NCBI GenBank assembly: GCA_011772755.1
Contig: WVYX01000037.1
Coordinates: 11,821-55,296, forward strand
Source of the DNA: Gemmatimonadales bacterium
Lineage (GTDB): Bacteria; Gemmatimonadota; Gemmatimonadetes; Gemmatimonadales; GWC2-71-9
Direction: 5' to 3'
DNA length: 43,476 nt
Below the pieces are notes generated by a model. That model was not told the DNA's origin. It did not search any database and worked only from the letters and a program-made list of their open reading frames with translations. Shown in pieces: positions 35,749 through 43,476 of this stretch. Numbering within the stretch: position 1 is the first letter of the stretch; the number at the start of each line of letters is the position of its first letter. A program made the translations under genes and the position numbers.

Positions 35749-36980
35749 GACACCTCCAACAAGGCCAGGGTCTCCACGTGGCTGGTGTGGGGGAACAAGT
35801 CGTACGCCCGGTACGATGTCAGCTGCAGCGCGGGCATCCGCTTGAGGTCCCGGGCCAACGTCGCCGGATCGCAAGAGAGGTAGGCCACACGAGCACCACT
35901 CCTCCCAGTGGCCCAGGTCTCGAGATGCCTGGTCACCCGCTCATCGAGCCCCCCGCGGGGCGGATTTGCCACCACCGCGTCGGGCTCCGGCAGCTGGTGC
36001 AGGACCGCCTCAACGCGCCCCACCAGCCGGTGGATCTCGCCTGTGCCTTGAGGGCTGCTCTCACGCGCCCGCGCCCACTCCACCGCGCTGCGGTCCGCAT
36101 CCACCGTCCAGACCTGGGCGCCGCGGGCCGCCAGGAGCTCTGCCGTATCCCCCACGCCACCGTAGAGATCCCACACGGTCTGCCCCGCGACTGACCCCAA
36201 GGCCTCCACTGCGTCTCCTCGAATGCGACGACCAAACCCTGGGTGCACCTGATCGAAGGCCAACGCTGGGAAGCCCCTGTGGGGACCCGCAACGACCCGC
36301 GGCGCTCCCAGCCGCGGGCACCACCACCATGAGACTCGGCTGTCACCGATGGCCTGTGCCAGCGGTCCCGCATCCCATAGCCGCTCGCTGCGGCCCTCCA
36401 CCACTACGTGCAGTCCTCCGTCCCGATCCTCGCGGAGCACCAGGGTCGCCACTGAACGCGGCAAGAGATGCCGGTGGCTGCGAACCTGTCGCCAGAGCTC
36501 TATGAGTCGGCTCTGCGTGATCGGGCAATCGGCGAGGTCGAATACTTCTCCCGGGCAATCGAACCGGTGGAGCCCGATGGAGCGCCCCTGGGCCCTCAGC
36601 GTGATCTTGCTGCGATACCGCCAGGCCGATGGGCACGGGACGATCTCGGGATCCGCCACGCTGCGCCCGCCAATCCGCCGCACCGCGTCTCCCACGATGC
36701 GGCGTTTCACCTCCAGTTGGACCGATGGAGCGAGGTGCTGGAGCTGACAGCCTCCGCACCCATCCGCCACGTAGTGGCTGCAGGTGGCCTCTACTCGGCC
36801 AGCGCCGTGCGCCACGATCCGTCGTACTCGCCCCCGGGCATAGCGGCGCTTGCGCTGGACGATCTCGATCTCCACCACGTCGCCGGGCACCGTTCTGGGT
36901 ACGAAGACCGCCATGCCATCGTCGAGGCGCCCCACCCCATCACCCCCCGCAGCAATTCGATCAATCTTCACAGCCGTCAC
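35745..36980 (-). CDS. 23S rRNA/tRNA (uracil-C5)-methyltransferase, RlmD/TrmA family
   Basis: Members methylate a uridine at carbon 5 in 23S rRNA or tRNA using SAM and often hold an iron-sulfur cluster. With the GTG at 36980 (GTGA overlap with accC) the protein has 411 residues: an N-terminal TRAM domain (IDRIAAGGDGVGRLDDG, FVPRTVPGD), cluster cysteines CSHYVADGCGGC plus a later VPCPSAWRYRSK, the SAM motif VWDLYGGVGDTAELLAARG, VVANPPRGGLDERV, and the catalytic Cys in YLSCDPATLARD. Whether it is RlmC, RlmD or TrmA-like cannot be told from motifs. Its place between two subunits of one carboxylase is odd. Confidence 0.9.
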   Translation of the reverse strand: MTAVKIDRIAAGGDGVGRLDDGMAVFVPRTVPGDVVEIEIVQRKRRYARGRVRRIVAHGAGRVEATCSHYVADGCGGCQLQHLAPSVQLEVKRRIVGDAVRRIGGRSVADPEIVPCPSAWRYRSKITLRAQGRSIGLHRFDCPGEVFDLADCPITQSRLIELWRQVRSHRHLLPRSVATLVLREDRDGGLHVVVEGRSERLWDAGPLAQAIGDSRVSWWWCPRLGAPRVVAGPHRGFPALAFDQVHPGFGRRIRGDAVEALGSVAGQTVWDLYGGVGDTAELLAARGAQVWTVDADRSAVEWARARESSPQGTGEIHRLVGRVEAVLHQLPEPDAVVANPPRGGLDERVTRHLETWATGRSGARVAYLSCDPATLARDLKRMPALQLTSYRAYDLFPHTSHVETLALLEVS

Positions 36981-38497
36981 CGGCCACCACGCAGCGCCCG
37001 GAGCCGAGCCATCTGCAACCACGCGCTCTCCGCTGGACCGCCATCGGTTCCGCCCGCGATCGGGACTGCGGCGGCGCGTGCCTCGTCTTCTGCCAGCGCC
37101 GCGGCTATGGCGACCTGCTCCAGCTCGCTGGCGTCGATTTCCGGCGAGAGCAGCGCGTCACCCACGCGATCTAGGTAGCCAACGTCGTACTCCCCACTCA
37201 CGAACTCCGCTTCCTCCATGACACGCCGGTGGAACGGCTGAGACGTGGGAATTCCGGCGATCACCAGTTCGTCCAATGCCCGCCGCATGCGTCGGATGGA
37301 CCGCTCCCGTGTCTCACCCCAGGCGATCAGCTTGCCGACGAGGGAGTCGTAGTACAGGCTAACCTCGCTCCCCGTCTCCACCCCGCCATCCCAGCGCACG
37401 CCCGGTCCGGAAGGCGGGTGCAGGTACTCAATCCGCCCGGTCGCGGGCAGAAAGTCGGCAAACGGGTCTTCGCTCGTGATGCGGCACTCGATGGCGTGCC
37501 CCCGGGGCCGCATGGGGCGTCCAGGGCACGTCATCGGCTCTCCGGCGGCGATCCGGAGCTGCTCGCGAACCAGATCGACACCGTACACCAGCTCCGTCAC
37601 CGGATGCTCGACCTGCAGGCGGGTATTCATTTCCAGGAAGTAGAACTTGCCCTGGGGGTCGAGCAGGAACTCCACCGTGCCCGCGCTGAGGTACCCCACC
37701 GACTGGGCCGCGCGGACGGCGGCTTCTCCCATGCGGAGGCGCAGGTCCAGATCCACAGCTGCCGAGGGTGATTCCTCGATGAGCTTCTGGTGTCGTCGTT
37801 GAACCGAACACTCCCGCTCACCCAGGTGAATGGTGTGCCCGAAGCGATCGGCCAGCACTTGTATCTCGACGTGCCTCGGGCGCTGCACGAAGCGCTCCAG
37901 GTAGATGGAGTCATCGCCAAACGCGGATCGCGCTTCGGACGCTGCGTGAGTGAACCCCTTGTGGACCTCCTTCGCCGAGTGTGCTACCCGCATCCCCTTG
38001 CCGCCGCCACCCGCCGCGGCCTTGAGGAGTACCGGGTAGCCGATCTCCTCAGCGGCCCGCAAGGCGGCCTCCCCGTCGGCCACCGGCTCAGTGGTGCCGG
38101 GTACAATGGGAACGCCCGCCGCCCGCATGCGCCGGCGGGCCTCGGTCTTCTCTCCCATCATCTGGATCGCCGACGGGGGAGGACCGATGAACACCAAACC
38201 GGCCTGCTCTACCGCGTTCGCGAAGTGAGCCTGCTCGGCCAGGAACCCGTAGCCCGGGTGCACCGCCTCGGCACCGGTTTGCGCCGCCGCCTCGAGGAGG
38301 CGCTCGACATTGAGGTATGAATCTCTGGCTGGGGCTGGGCCGAGTTCCACTGCGGCGTCAGCAGCTTTCACGTGGGGGCAGACTCGGTCCGCCTCGGAAT
38401 AGACGGCTACTGCCTCTAGCCCTTCTTCATGGCAGGCCCGGATGATCCGGAGGGCGATCTCCCCGCGGTTCGCCACGAGTACCCGTCTCACTGCCAC
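36977..38497 (-). CDS. accC: Biotin carboxylase subunit of acyl-CoA carboxylase
   Basis: It carboxylates biotin on the carrier protein with ATP and bicarbonate. The 506-residue protein covers the full biotin-carboxylase fold: RRVLVANRGEIALRIIRAC, ATP-grasp glycine loop AAAGGGGKGMRVA, the ERECSVQRRHQKLIEE bicarbonate site and the FLEMNTRLQVEHPVTE catalytic segment, plus about 55 extra residues at the C-terminus beyond the usual 450. It has no biotinyl domain; that is encoded separately two genes downstream, so the alpha subunit is split. It lies 150 bases after the pccB-like gene, across a palindromic repeat. Confidence 0.96.
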   Translation of the reverse strand: MAVRRVLVANRGEIALRIIRACHEEGLEAVAVYSEADRVCPHVKAADAAVELGPAPARDSYLNVERLLEAAAQTGAEAVHPGYGFLAEQAHFANAVEQAGLVFIGPPPSAIQMMGEKTEARRRMRAAGVPIVPGTTEPVADGEAALRAAEEIGYPVLLKAAAGGGGKGMRVAHSAKEVHKGFTHAASEARSAFGDDSIYLERFVQRPRHVEIQVLADRFGHTIHLGERECSVQRRHQKLIEESPSAAVDLDLRLRMGEAAVRAAQSVGYLSAGTVEFLLDPQGKFYFLEMNTRLQVEHPVTELVYGVDLVREQLRIAAGEPMTCPGRPMRPRGHAIECRITSEDPFADFLPATGRIEYLHPPSGPGVRWDGGVETGSEVSLYYDSLVGKLIAWGETRERSIRRMRRALDELVIAGIPTSQPFHRRVMEEAEFVSGEYDVGYLDRVGDALLSPEIDASELEQVAIAAALAEDEARAAAVPIAGGTDGGPAESAWLQMARLRALRGGR

Positions 38498-38506
38498 GAT
38501 CTCCCT

Positions 38507-38644
38507 GGCGGTTCGGCGGGTCGGCGGGTCGGCGGGTCGCCTCTCATCGCCATTCGAACCGCCGGTCCGCCGGCCCGCCGCCCTAGAGGCGGTCCGAAGC
38601 AGCGCCCACGCCTAACCGCCGACCCGCCGAACCGCCGAACCGCC
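38507..38644. repeat. Palindromic array of 8 bp units between pccB and accC
   Basis: Left arm: GGCGGTTC then three perfect copies of GGCGGGTC (38507-38538). Middle: three units GAACCGCC, GGTCCGCC, GGCCCGCC (38556-38579). Right arm: TAACCGCC, GACCCGCC and two GAACCGCC (38613-38644). The left unit is the exact reverse complement of GACCCGCC, so the arms fold on each other. Ten-plus copies of a strict 8-base period fill nearly the whole 150-base gap inside an operon, so the array is transcribed. Confidence 0.85.
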
Positions 38645-38647
38645 TCC

Positions 38648-40198
38648 CTAGAGCGGAATGTTCCCATGCTTCTTCGGCGGGACGCTCTGTCGCTTCGTGA
38701 GCAGGGTCTGAAGCGCCGATATCAGGCGGGGCCGCGTCTCCCGAGGATCAATCACGTCGTCGAGGAACCCCCTTGCGGCAGCCAGATACGGGTGCGCGAA
38801 CTTCTCCCGATAATCGGCGACGAGATCGTCGAGCTTCCCCTGGGGGTCCTTCGCCGCCGCAATATCGCGCTTGAAGAGGATTTCCGCCGCGCCTTTGGGA
38901 CCCATCACCGCGATCTCCGCCGTGGGCCAGCCGATGTTGAAATCACCCCGCACGTGCCGCGAGCTCATAACATCGTACGCACCCCCGTAGGCCTTTCTCG
39001 TGATCACGGTCAACTTGGGAACGGTGGCCTCGGCGTACGCGTACAGCAGCTTCGCGCCGTGCTTGATGATTCCGCCGTGCTCCTGATCCATCCCCGGCAG
39101 GAATCCCGGCACGTCCTCGAACGTGAGCAGCGGGACGTTGAAGGCGTCACAGAACCTAATGAATCGCGCACCCTTGAGTGACGCTTTGATGTCCAGGACC
39201 CCAGCGAGCACGTCAGGCTGATTCGCAACCACCCCGACGGAATAGCCACCGAGCCGGGCAAACCCCACGATGAGATTGGTGGCGAAATCCCTGTGCACCT
39301 CGAGGAGATCGCCGTTGTCCACCACTCGGCAGATCACGTGGCGCATGTCATAGGGCTTGTTGGGATCGTCCGGCACCAGGGTGAGGAGTTCCTCGTCGCG
39401 ACGATCGGCTGGGTCGTCGGTGGGATGCGCGGGGGGACTGTCGATGTTGTTGCCGGGAAGAAAGCTCAGCAGCCGGCGGACTCCCGCCAAGCACTCGATC
39501 TCAGAGTCGTGGGCAAAGTGCGCCACGCCCGACTCAGTGGCGTGAACATCCGCCCCTCCAAGCGTGCCGGGTGTCACGTCCTCGTGAGTGACCGTCTTCA
39601 CCACGTTGGGCCCCGTCACGAACATGTAGGAGGTATCCCGCACCATGAACACGAAGTCCGTGATGGCGGGGCTGTAGACCGCGCCGCCGGCGCACGGCCC
39701 CAAGATGGCGCTGATCTGGGGGACCACACCCGATGCCAGGGTGTTGCGCAGGAAGATGTCGGCGTAGCCGCCCAGGGAAACCACGCCCTCCTGGATGCGG
39801 GCGCCGCCGGAGTCGTTGAGGCCGATCACGGGGGCCCCATTTTGCACCGCCAGATCCATCACTTTGCAGATCTTCTCGGCGTGCGCCTCGGCGAGCGAGC
39901 CACCAAACACCGTGAAGTCCTGGGAGAACACATACACCGTGCGTCCTTCGATCCGACCGTATCCCGTCACCACGCCATCGCCCAGGATCTTCTTGTCAGC
40001 CAAACCGAAGTCGGTGGAACGGTGAGTGACGAAGCGATCCAGCTCCACAAAGGTGCCCTCATCGAGCAACAGATCGAGCCGTTCACGGGCCGTCAGCTTG
40101 CCCTTTTCGTGCTGCTGGCGGATGCGCTCCGACCCCCCGCCCTGCTCCGACTCGGAGCGCAGGCGGTGAAGCGTATCGAGTTTCTTCTGGATCGTCAC
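38648..40198 (-). CDS. pccB: Propionyl/acyl-CoA carboxylase, carboxyltransferase (beta) subunit
   Basis: It transfers CO2 from biotin to an acyl-CoA, probably propionyl-CoA giving methylmalonyl-CoA. The 516-residue protein joins both carboxyltransferase halves: N-terminal ([20 protein letters not shown], then [16 protein letters not shown]) and C-terminal ([20 protein letters not shown], then [19 protein letters not shown], and the ending KHGNIPL). The Asp in GGAYDVMSS is the residue that in Streptomyces PccB favours propionyl-CoA, which supports that substrate. It follows rpsA by 55 bases and starts the pccB-accC-methyltransferase-BCCP series. Methylmalonyl-CoA mutase is not in the window. 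Confidence 0.95.
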   Translation of the reverse strand: MTIQKKLDTLHRLRSESEQGGGSERIRQQHEKGKLTARERLDLLLDEGTFVELDRFVTHRSTDFGLADKKILGDGVVTGYGRIEGRTVYVFSQDFTVFGGSLAEAHAEKICKVMDLAVQNGAPVIGLNDSGGARIQEGVVSLGGYADIFLRNTLASGVVPQISAILGPCAGGAVYSPAITDFVFMVRDTSYMFVTGPNVVKTVTHEDVTPGTLGGADVHATESGVAHFAHDSEIECLAGVRRLLSFLPGNNIDSPPAHPTDDPADRRDEELLTLVPDDPNKPYDMRHVICRVVDNGDLLEVHRDFATNLIVGFARLGGYSVGVVANQPDVLAGVLDIKASLKGARFIRFCDAFNVPLLTFEDVPGFLPGMDQEHGGIIKHGAKLLYAYAEATVPKLTVITRKAYGGAYDVMSSRHVRGDFNIGWPTAEIAVMGPKGAAEILFKRDIAAAKDPQGKLDDLVADYREKFAHPYLAAARGFLDDVIDPRETRPRLISALQTLLTKRQSVPPKKHGNIPL

Positions 40199-40253
40199 GG
40201 GGACTAGTAGTGTGGGACGCTGCGGCCCCGATGTGCCACCGGAATCCTCCGGC

Positions 40254-42104
40254 TCACTCAGTGGACTGGTCGGCGTCGCGCTCTGCGTCCGCCTCCGTCT
40301 CCTGTGCGGCCGCCTCAGGTTCGCCCTCGCCCTCCGCCTTCACGTCAGCGGTCTCCTCAGCTGCCGGTTCCGGCGCCGCCTCCGCTTTCACCTCCACACC
40401 GAGCTGGGCATCCTCCACCGGTGGCTTCTCAAGAAACTCCGTCGCCGCGAGAATGACACGGTGGTGAATGGGATCGACTTCCAGCACCTTCAACGCCGCC
40501 CCTTGTCCCACCTTTGTCACCTGCTCTGCCGACTTGCCTTCGGGCAACGGCAGCTGTGACTGCGGGACGAACCCCTCGAGATCGTTCCCCAGGTCCACCA
40601 CCACCCCGCTGTCCTGGTAGCGGGCGATCCGTCCCTCCAGCTCCATGCCGACAGGGTGGGTCTCGGCGATACTGAGCCACGGATCCTCTTGCAGCTGCTT
40701 CAGTCCCAAGGAGATGCGCTTGTTCTCAGGGTCGATGTTCAGAATCGAGACCTCTACAGTGTCGCCCTTCTTCACCACCTCGGAGGGATGCTGCACGCGC
40801 TTGGTCCACGACATGTCGGAGATGTGGATCAGCCCGTCGATGCCCGGCTCGATCTCGACGAAGGCCCCGAACGAGGTCAGGTTACGAACCTTCCCCGTGA
40901 TGCGCGTCCCCACCGGGTACTTCATCGGAAGCATCATCCACGGATCCTGCTCCGTTTGCTTCATTCCCAGGGAGATCTTCTCCTCCTGGGGATCCACCTT
41001 GAGCACCACCGCTTCGATGGTCTCGCCAATCGAAACCACCTTCGACGGATGACGGACGTTGCGGGTCCAGCTCATCTCGCTGATGTGCACCAGGCCCTCG
41101 ATCCCCGGCTCCAGCTCCACGAACGCGCCGTAGTTCGTGATACTCACGACCTTGCCCTGGACACGGGCCCCCACCGGGTACTTCTCGGTGACATCCTCCC
41201 AGGGATAGGCGTGCAGCTGCTTGAGCCCAAGGGAGATCCGCTCCCGGTCCCAGTCGATGTCGAGCACCTTGACCTCGATCTCCTCACCCAGCTCCACCAT
41301 CTCCGAGGGGTGCGAGACACGGCCCCAGCTCATGTCCGTGATGTGTAGCAGTCCATCGACGCCGCCGAGGTCGATGAACGCTCCAAAGTCAGTGACATTC
41401 TTGACGATGCCCTTCCGCACCTGGTCGACCGAGAGCTCCTTCATGAGGTGCTCGCGCTTGTCGGCCCGCTCCGCCTCGAGGATGACGCGCCGCGATACCA
41501 CGATGTTGCGGCGTCGCTTGTTGAGCTTGATGATCTTGAAGCGGTATGTCTGACCCAGGAGTTCGTCGATGTTGGGGACGCGGCGGAGGGCGATCTGGCT
41601 ACCTGGGAGGAACGCATCCACTCCCATCAGGTCCACCACCACCCCTCCCTTGATCTTCTTCTGCAGCGTTCCCTCAACCGGCTCGTTCGCTTCATACGCA
41701 TGACGGATCTTCTCCCACACGCGCATGAAGTCGGCTTTCTTCTTCGAAAGCACGATCGAGCCTTCCTCGTCCTCCAGCCGCTCGAGGAGCACCTCGACCT
41801 CGTCGCCGGGCTTGATGGCCTGGGAATCCTTGAACTCTTCGACGGGGACGGCTCCCTCGGACTTGAAGCCGACATCTAGGATGACATGGCTCTCCGTCAC
41901 ACGAAGCACCTTCGACCTGACGATCTCCCCTTCCTGAATGCTCTGCAGCGTACCCTCGTAGAGCTGCAGCATGCGCTGGTACTCCTCATCGGAGTATCCT
42001 TCGTCGTAGAGGTCCTGGCGGACTGGGAAACCAGTGTTATCGGCGGGGGTCGCGGTCACCGTGACATCTGAGGAAGTTGCGGGTTCGTGTGGCAAATCGG
42101 CCAT
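40254..42104 (-). CDS. rpsA: 30S ribosomal protein S1
   Basis: S1 helps mRNAs with weak ribosome sites bind the 30S subunit. The 616-residue protein has six S1 repeats; the first two are divergent ([19 protein letters not shown] and [20 protein letters not shown]), 3-5 are strong ([56 protein letters not shown]) and the sixth is weaker. An Ala/Glu-rich acidic tail of about 65 residues follows. The second ATG of the frame, at 42104 (MADLPHEP), is the probable start. It follows cmk and has its own promoter. Several genes in this window lack clear ribosome sites, consistent with reliance on S1. Confidence 0.97.
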   Translation of the reverse strand: MADLPHEPATSSDVTVTATPADNTGFPVRQDLYDEGYSDEEYQRMLQLYEGTLQSIQEGEIVRSKVLRVTESHVILDVGFKSEGAVPVEEFKDSQAIKPGDEVEVLLERLEDEEGSIVLSKKKADFMRVWEKIRHAYEANEPVEGTLQKKIKGGVVVDLMGVDAFLPGSQIALRRVPNIDELLGQTYRFKIIKLNKRRRNIVVSRRVILEAERADKREHLMKELSVDQVRKGIVKNVTDFGAFIDLGGVDGLLHITDMSWGRVSHPSEMVELGEEIEVKVLDIDWDRERISLGLKQLHAYPWEDVTEKYPVGARVQGKVVSITNYGAFVELEPGIEGLVHISEMSWTRNVRHPSKVVSIGETIEAVVLKVDPQEEKISLGMKQTEQDPWMMLPMKYPVGTRITGKVRNLTSFGAFVEIEPGIDGLIHISDMSWTKRVQHPSEVVKKGDTVEVSILNIDPENKRISLGLKQLQEDPWLSIAETHPVGMELEGRIARYQDSGVVVDLGNDLEGFVPQSQLPLPEGKSAEQVTKVGQGAALKVLEVDPIHHRVILAATEFLEKPPVEDAQLGVEVKAEAAPEPAAEETADVKAEGEGEPEAAAQETEADAERDADQSTE

Positions 42105-42122
42105 GTACAACACCAAATCACG

Positions 42123-42186
42123 GGTTGAGGTTCACGAGTGATAGCACGAACAAAAGCGAACGCCGCCCCCAACCACAGGAGCGGTT
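42123..42186 (-). promoter_or_regulatory. rpsA leader with two mutually exclusive hairpins
   Basis: On the transcript AACCGC (42186-42181) pairs with GTGGTT (42176-42171) around a 4-base loop. Alternatively GGTTGGGG (42174-42167) pairs with CCTCAACC (42130-42123), eight pairs with one G-U. Both use the same GGTT, so only one can form. S1 represses its own mRNA through a folded leader in E. coli; this could be the equivalent. Confidence 0.4.
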
Positions 42187-42194
42187 AGCCTCTC

Positions 42195-42223
42195 ACGATA
42201 GACGCCCTGTAGCCCTATGTCAA
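42195..42223 (-). promoter_or_regulatory. Promoter of rpsA
   Basis: A perfect minus-strand TTGACA (42223-42218) is followed after exactly 17 bases by TATCGT (42200-42195). It begins two bases after the cmk stop and lies about 90 bases before the rpsA start, so rpsA can be transcribed without cmk. It is the best sigma-70-type match noticed in the window. Confidence 0.75.
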
Positions 42224-42224
42224 G

Positions 42225-42899
42225 TTACTGGAACACGTTGCGAGCCAACGCAGCGATGTGCGCAACCTGCTCCTCGAAGGTCATGTCGGAGGTGTCGAGC
42301 ACCACCGCGTCCTTCGCTGCCACAAGCGGAGCCACCGCCCTGGTGGAGTCGGCTTCGTCCCGGCGTGCCAGGTCCTCCGTAGCGCGGGCGATCTCGGCAT
42401 CGCTGGTCTCGTGCCCGTCCTGCAGCAGACGGCGCCGAGCACGCTCCTCGGGACGCGCCGTGAGGAAAACCTTGAGGGCCGCGTCGGGGAACACAACGGT
42501 GCCCATGTCCCGCCCGTCCAGCACCGCTCCCCGAGGGTAACCCTCCACAGCCTCGCGGACTACCTCATTGACCCAGTCCCGGACCTCTGGGATCGCCGAG
42601 AGTTCCGACACTCGTGCGTTCACCCGCTCTTCCCTGATCTCCCGGGACACGTCCACCCCGGCGACCTCCGGTCGAAATCCCCTGGGGGTGAGGTCCAGGC
42701 GAACCGGTAGCGACCTGGCTAGCGCCACCAGTCTCTGGCCCCTGAACTCGACGCCCGCGTCCAAAGCCGCAAGGGTGAGAGCCCTATACAGGGCACCGCT
42801 CTCCACGTGGGGGACATTCATCCGCTTGGCAACCGCCTTCGCAGTGGTCGACTTGCCGGACCCGGCAGGTCCGTCGATGGTCACCACCCGAACAGTCAT
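42225..42899 (-). CDS. cmk: Cytidylate kinase
   Basis: Cmk phosphorylates CMP and dCMP. The 224-residue protein has the P-loop TIDGPAGSGKSTTAKAVA, VESGALYRALTLAAL, the substrate segment LDGRDMGTVVFPDAALKVFL and the lid RPEERARRRLL. The ATG overlaps the aroA stop by four bases. The cmk-rpsA pair is conserved in many phyla. Confidence 0.97.
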   Translation of the reverse strand: MTVRVVTIDGPAGSGKSTTAKAVAKRMNVPHVESGALYRALTLAALDAGVEFRGQRLVALARSLPVRLDLTPRGFRPEVAGVDVSREIREERVNARVSELSAIPEVRDWVNEVVREAVEGYPRGAVLDGRDMGTVVFPDAALKVFLTARPEERARRRLLQDGHETSDAEIARATEDLARRDEADSTRAVAPLVAAKDAVVLDTSDMTFEEQVAHIAALARNVFQ

Positions 42900-43476
42900 G
42901 GCCGCAGGACCGCAGCCAGGTCGTCAAAGAACCCGGGATAGCTCACCTCGGCCGAGTCGGATTCCGACAGCTCGACCCGGGCGCCCCGGACGGTGCCGAG
43001 CACCGCGAACGCCATGGTCAGCCGGTGATCCTGCGCCGTCTCCACGTGGCCCCGAGGTGGCGTCTCGGCGCCCACTACAACCAGGTCGTCCCCTTGCACC
43101 TCCGCCTGGGTGCCCACGGCTCGGAGGTTCCGGGCAAGTAGCCCGAGCCGGTCGCTCTCCTTGACTCTGAGCTCTCCCACCGATCGGAAGCGGGTTTCGC
43201 CTTCGCCCCGAGACGCCAAGACCGCAAGGATCGGCACCTCGTCGATGAGACTGGGGATCTCCTCGGCGGTGACCTCAGTGCTCCGGGGCGCCGCCGCACG
43301 TACCACGAGATCGGCCACCGGCTCCCCACCCGCCTGGCGCTCGCCGCTGCGCTCGGGGGATACGCCCATGCGCTCAAGCACGTGCAAGAACCCGATCCGC
43401 GTCGGATTGACCCCCATTGCCTCAACCACCAACTCTCCCTCCTCGGCGAGCACCGCTGCAGCGATGAGAAAGGCGG
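42896..43476 (-). CDS. aroA: 3-phosphoshikimate 1-carboxyvinyltransferase (EPSP synthase), C-terminal part
   Basis: AroA joins shikimate-3-phosphate and PEP in the chorismate pathway and is the glyphosate target. The frame is open to the window edge: residues before the first internal GTG (AFLIAAAV) already match AroA, so the 5' part is missing. What is present is the C-terminal domain with the catalytic Asp in LIDEVPILAVLAS, ELRVKESDRL, the DHRLTMAFAVLG helix and the late SYPGFFDDL. It is the first visible gene of aroA-cmk-rpsA. Confidence 0.96.
   Translation of the reverse strand, partial: AFLIAAAVLAEEGELVVEAMGVNPTRIGFLHVLERMGVSPERSGERQAGGEPVADLVVRAAAPRSTEVTAEEIPSLIDEVPILAVLASRGEGETRFRSVGELRVKESDRLGLLARNLRAVGTQAEVQGDDLVVVGAETPPRGHVETAQDHRLTMAFAVLGTVRGARVELSESDSAEVSYPGFFDDLAAVLRP

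Noticed and set aside
38507-38644. CRISPR array
   Set aside because: Units are 8 bases with no spacers and are partly inverted; no cas genes nearby.
40240-40253. CCGGA/TCCGG hairpin after rpsA as a terminator
   Set aside because: Short stem, four-base loop and no T-run; too weak to call.

Overview
This 43.5 kb window is a chromosomal housekeeping region from a GC-rich, free-living Gram-negative-type bacterium. Gene content and order, the biased codon use and the mix of features (archaeal-type prolyl-tRNA synthetase, short EF-Ts, PPDK, split acyl-CoA carboxylase, rod-shape cluster) are most compatible with Gemmatimonadota. That assignment is inference, because no rRNA gene is present. No phage, insertion sequence, tRNA or CRISPR array is visible.

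Layout. (1) 1-3.5 kb, plus strand: the 3' part of purF and a complete ppdK. (2) 3.5-4.3 kb: a 418-base gene-free stretch with several hairpins, then the tmRNA gene ssrA on the minus strand with its own terminator and promoter. (3) 4.3-7.5 kb, minus: a tight dusB-larB-GGDEF operon. (4) ptsN on the plus strand. (5) 8.3-16.0 kb, minus: accD-folC-hisS-proS-lysA-guaA. (6) 16.1-21.6 kb, minus: mreB-mreC-mreD-mrdA-rodA, the elongasome, behind a recognisable promoter. (7) 21.7-26.6 kb, minus: rpsO-pnp-M16 peptidase-ald. (8) A divergent Ser/Thr kinase gene on the plus strand. (9) 27.7-35.2 kb, minus: rplM-rpsI-rpsB-tsf-pyrH-frr-cdsA-dxr-rseP. (10) 35.2-40.2 kb, minus: a biotin-dependent acyl-CoA carboxylase cluster (pccB-like, accC, an RNA methyltransferase, BCCP). 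(11) 40.2-43.5 kb, minus: aroA (cut by the window edge)-cmk-rpsA.

The genes serve translation (ribosomal proteins S1, S2, S9, S15, L13; EF-Ts; RRF; HisRS and ProRS; tmRNA), envelope growth (Mre/Rod, CdsA, Dxr, RseP, AccD), nucleotide, amino-acid and folate metabolism (PurF, GuaA, PyrH, Cmk, LysA, Ald, AroA, FolC) and central carbon flow (PPDK, propionyl/acyl-CoA carboxylase). Four-base ATGA/GTGA stop-start overlaps join many neighbours, so translational coupling looks common.

The least explained feature lies between the genes. At least five intergenic gaps carry short 7-8 bp tandem units. Three of these are clearly arranged as inverted arms that would fold into hairpins, and each locus uses a different unit. 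Candidate structured leaders sit before pnp, rpsO, rpsB and rpsA. I found no obvious new protein-based system; the novelty candidates are the palindromic mini-repeats, the operon partnerships (larB with dusB and GGDEF; an RNA methyltransferase inside a carboxylase operon) and some unusual residues and start codons.
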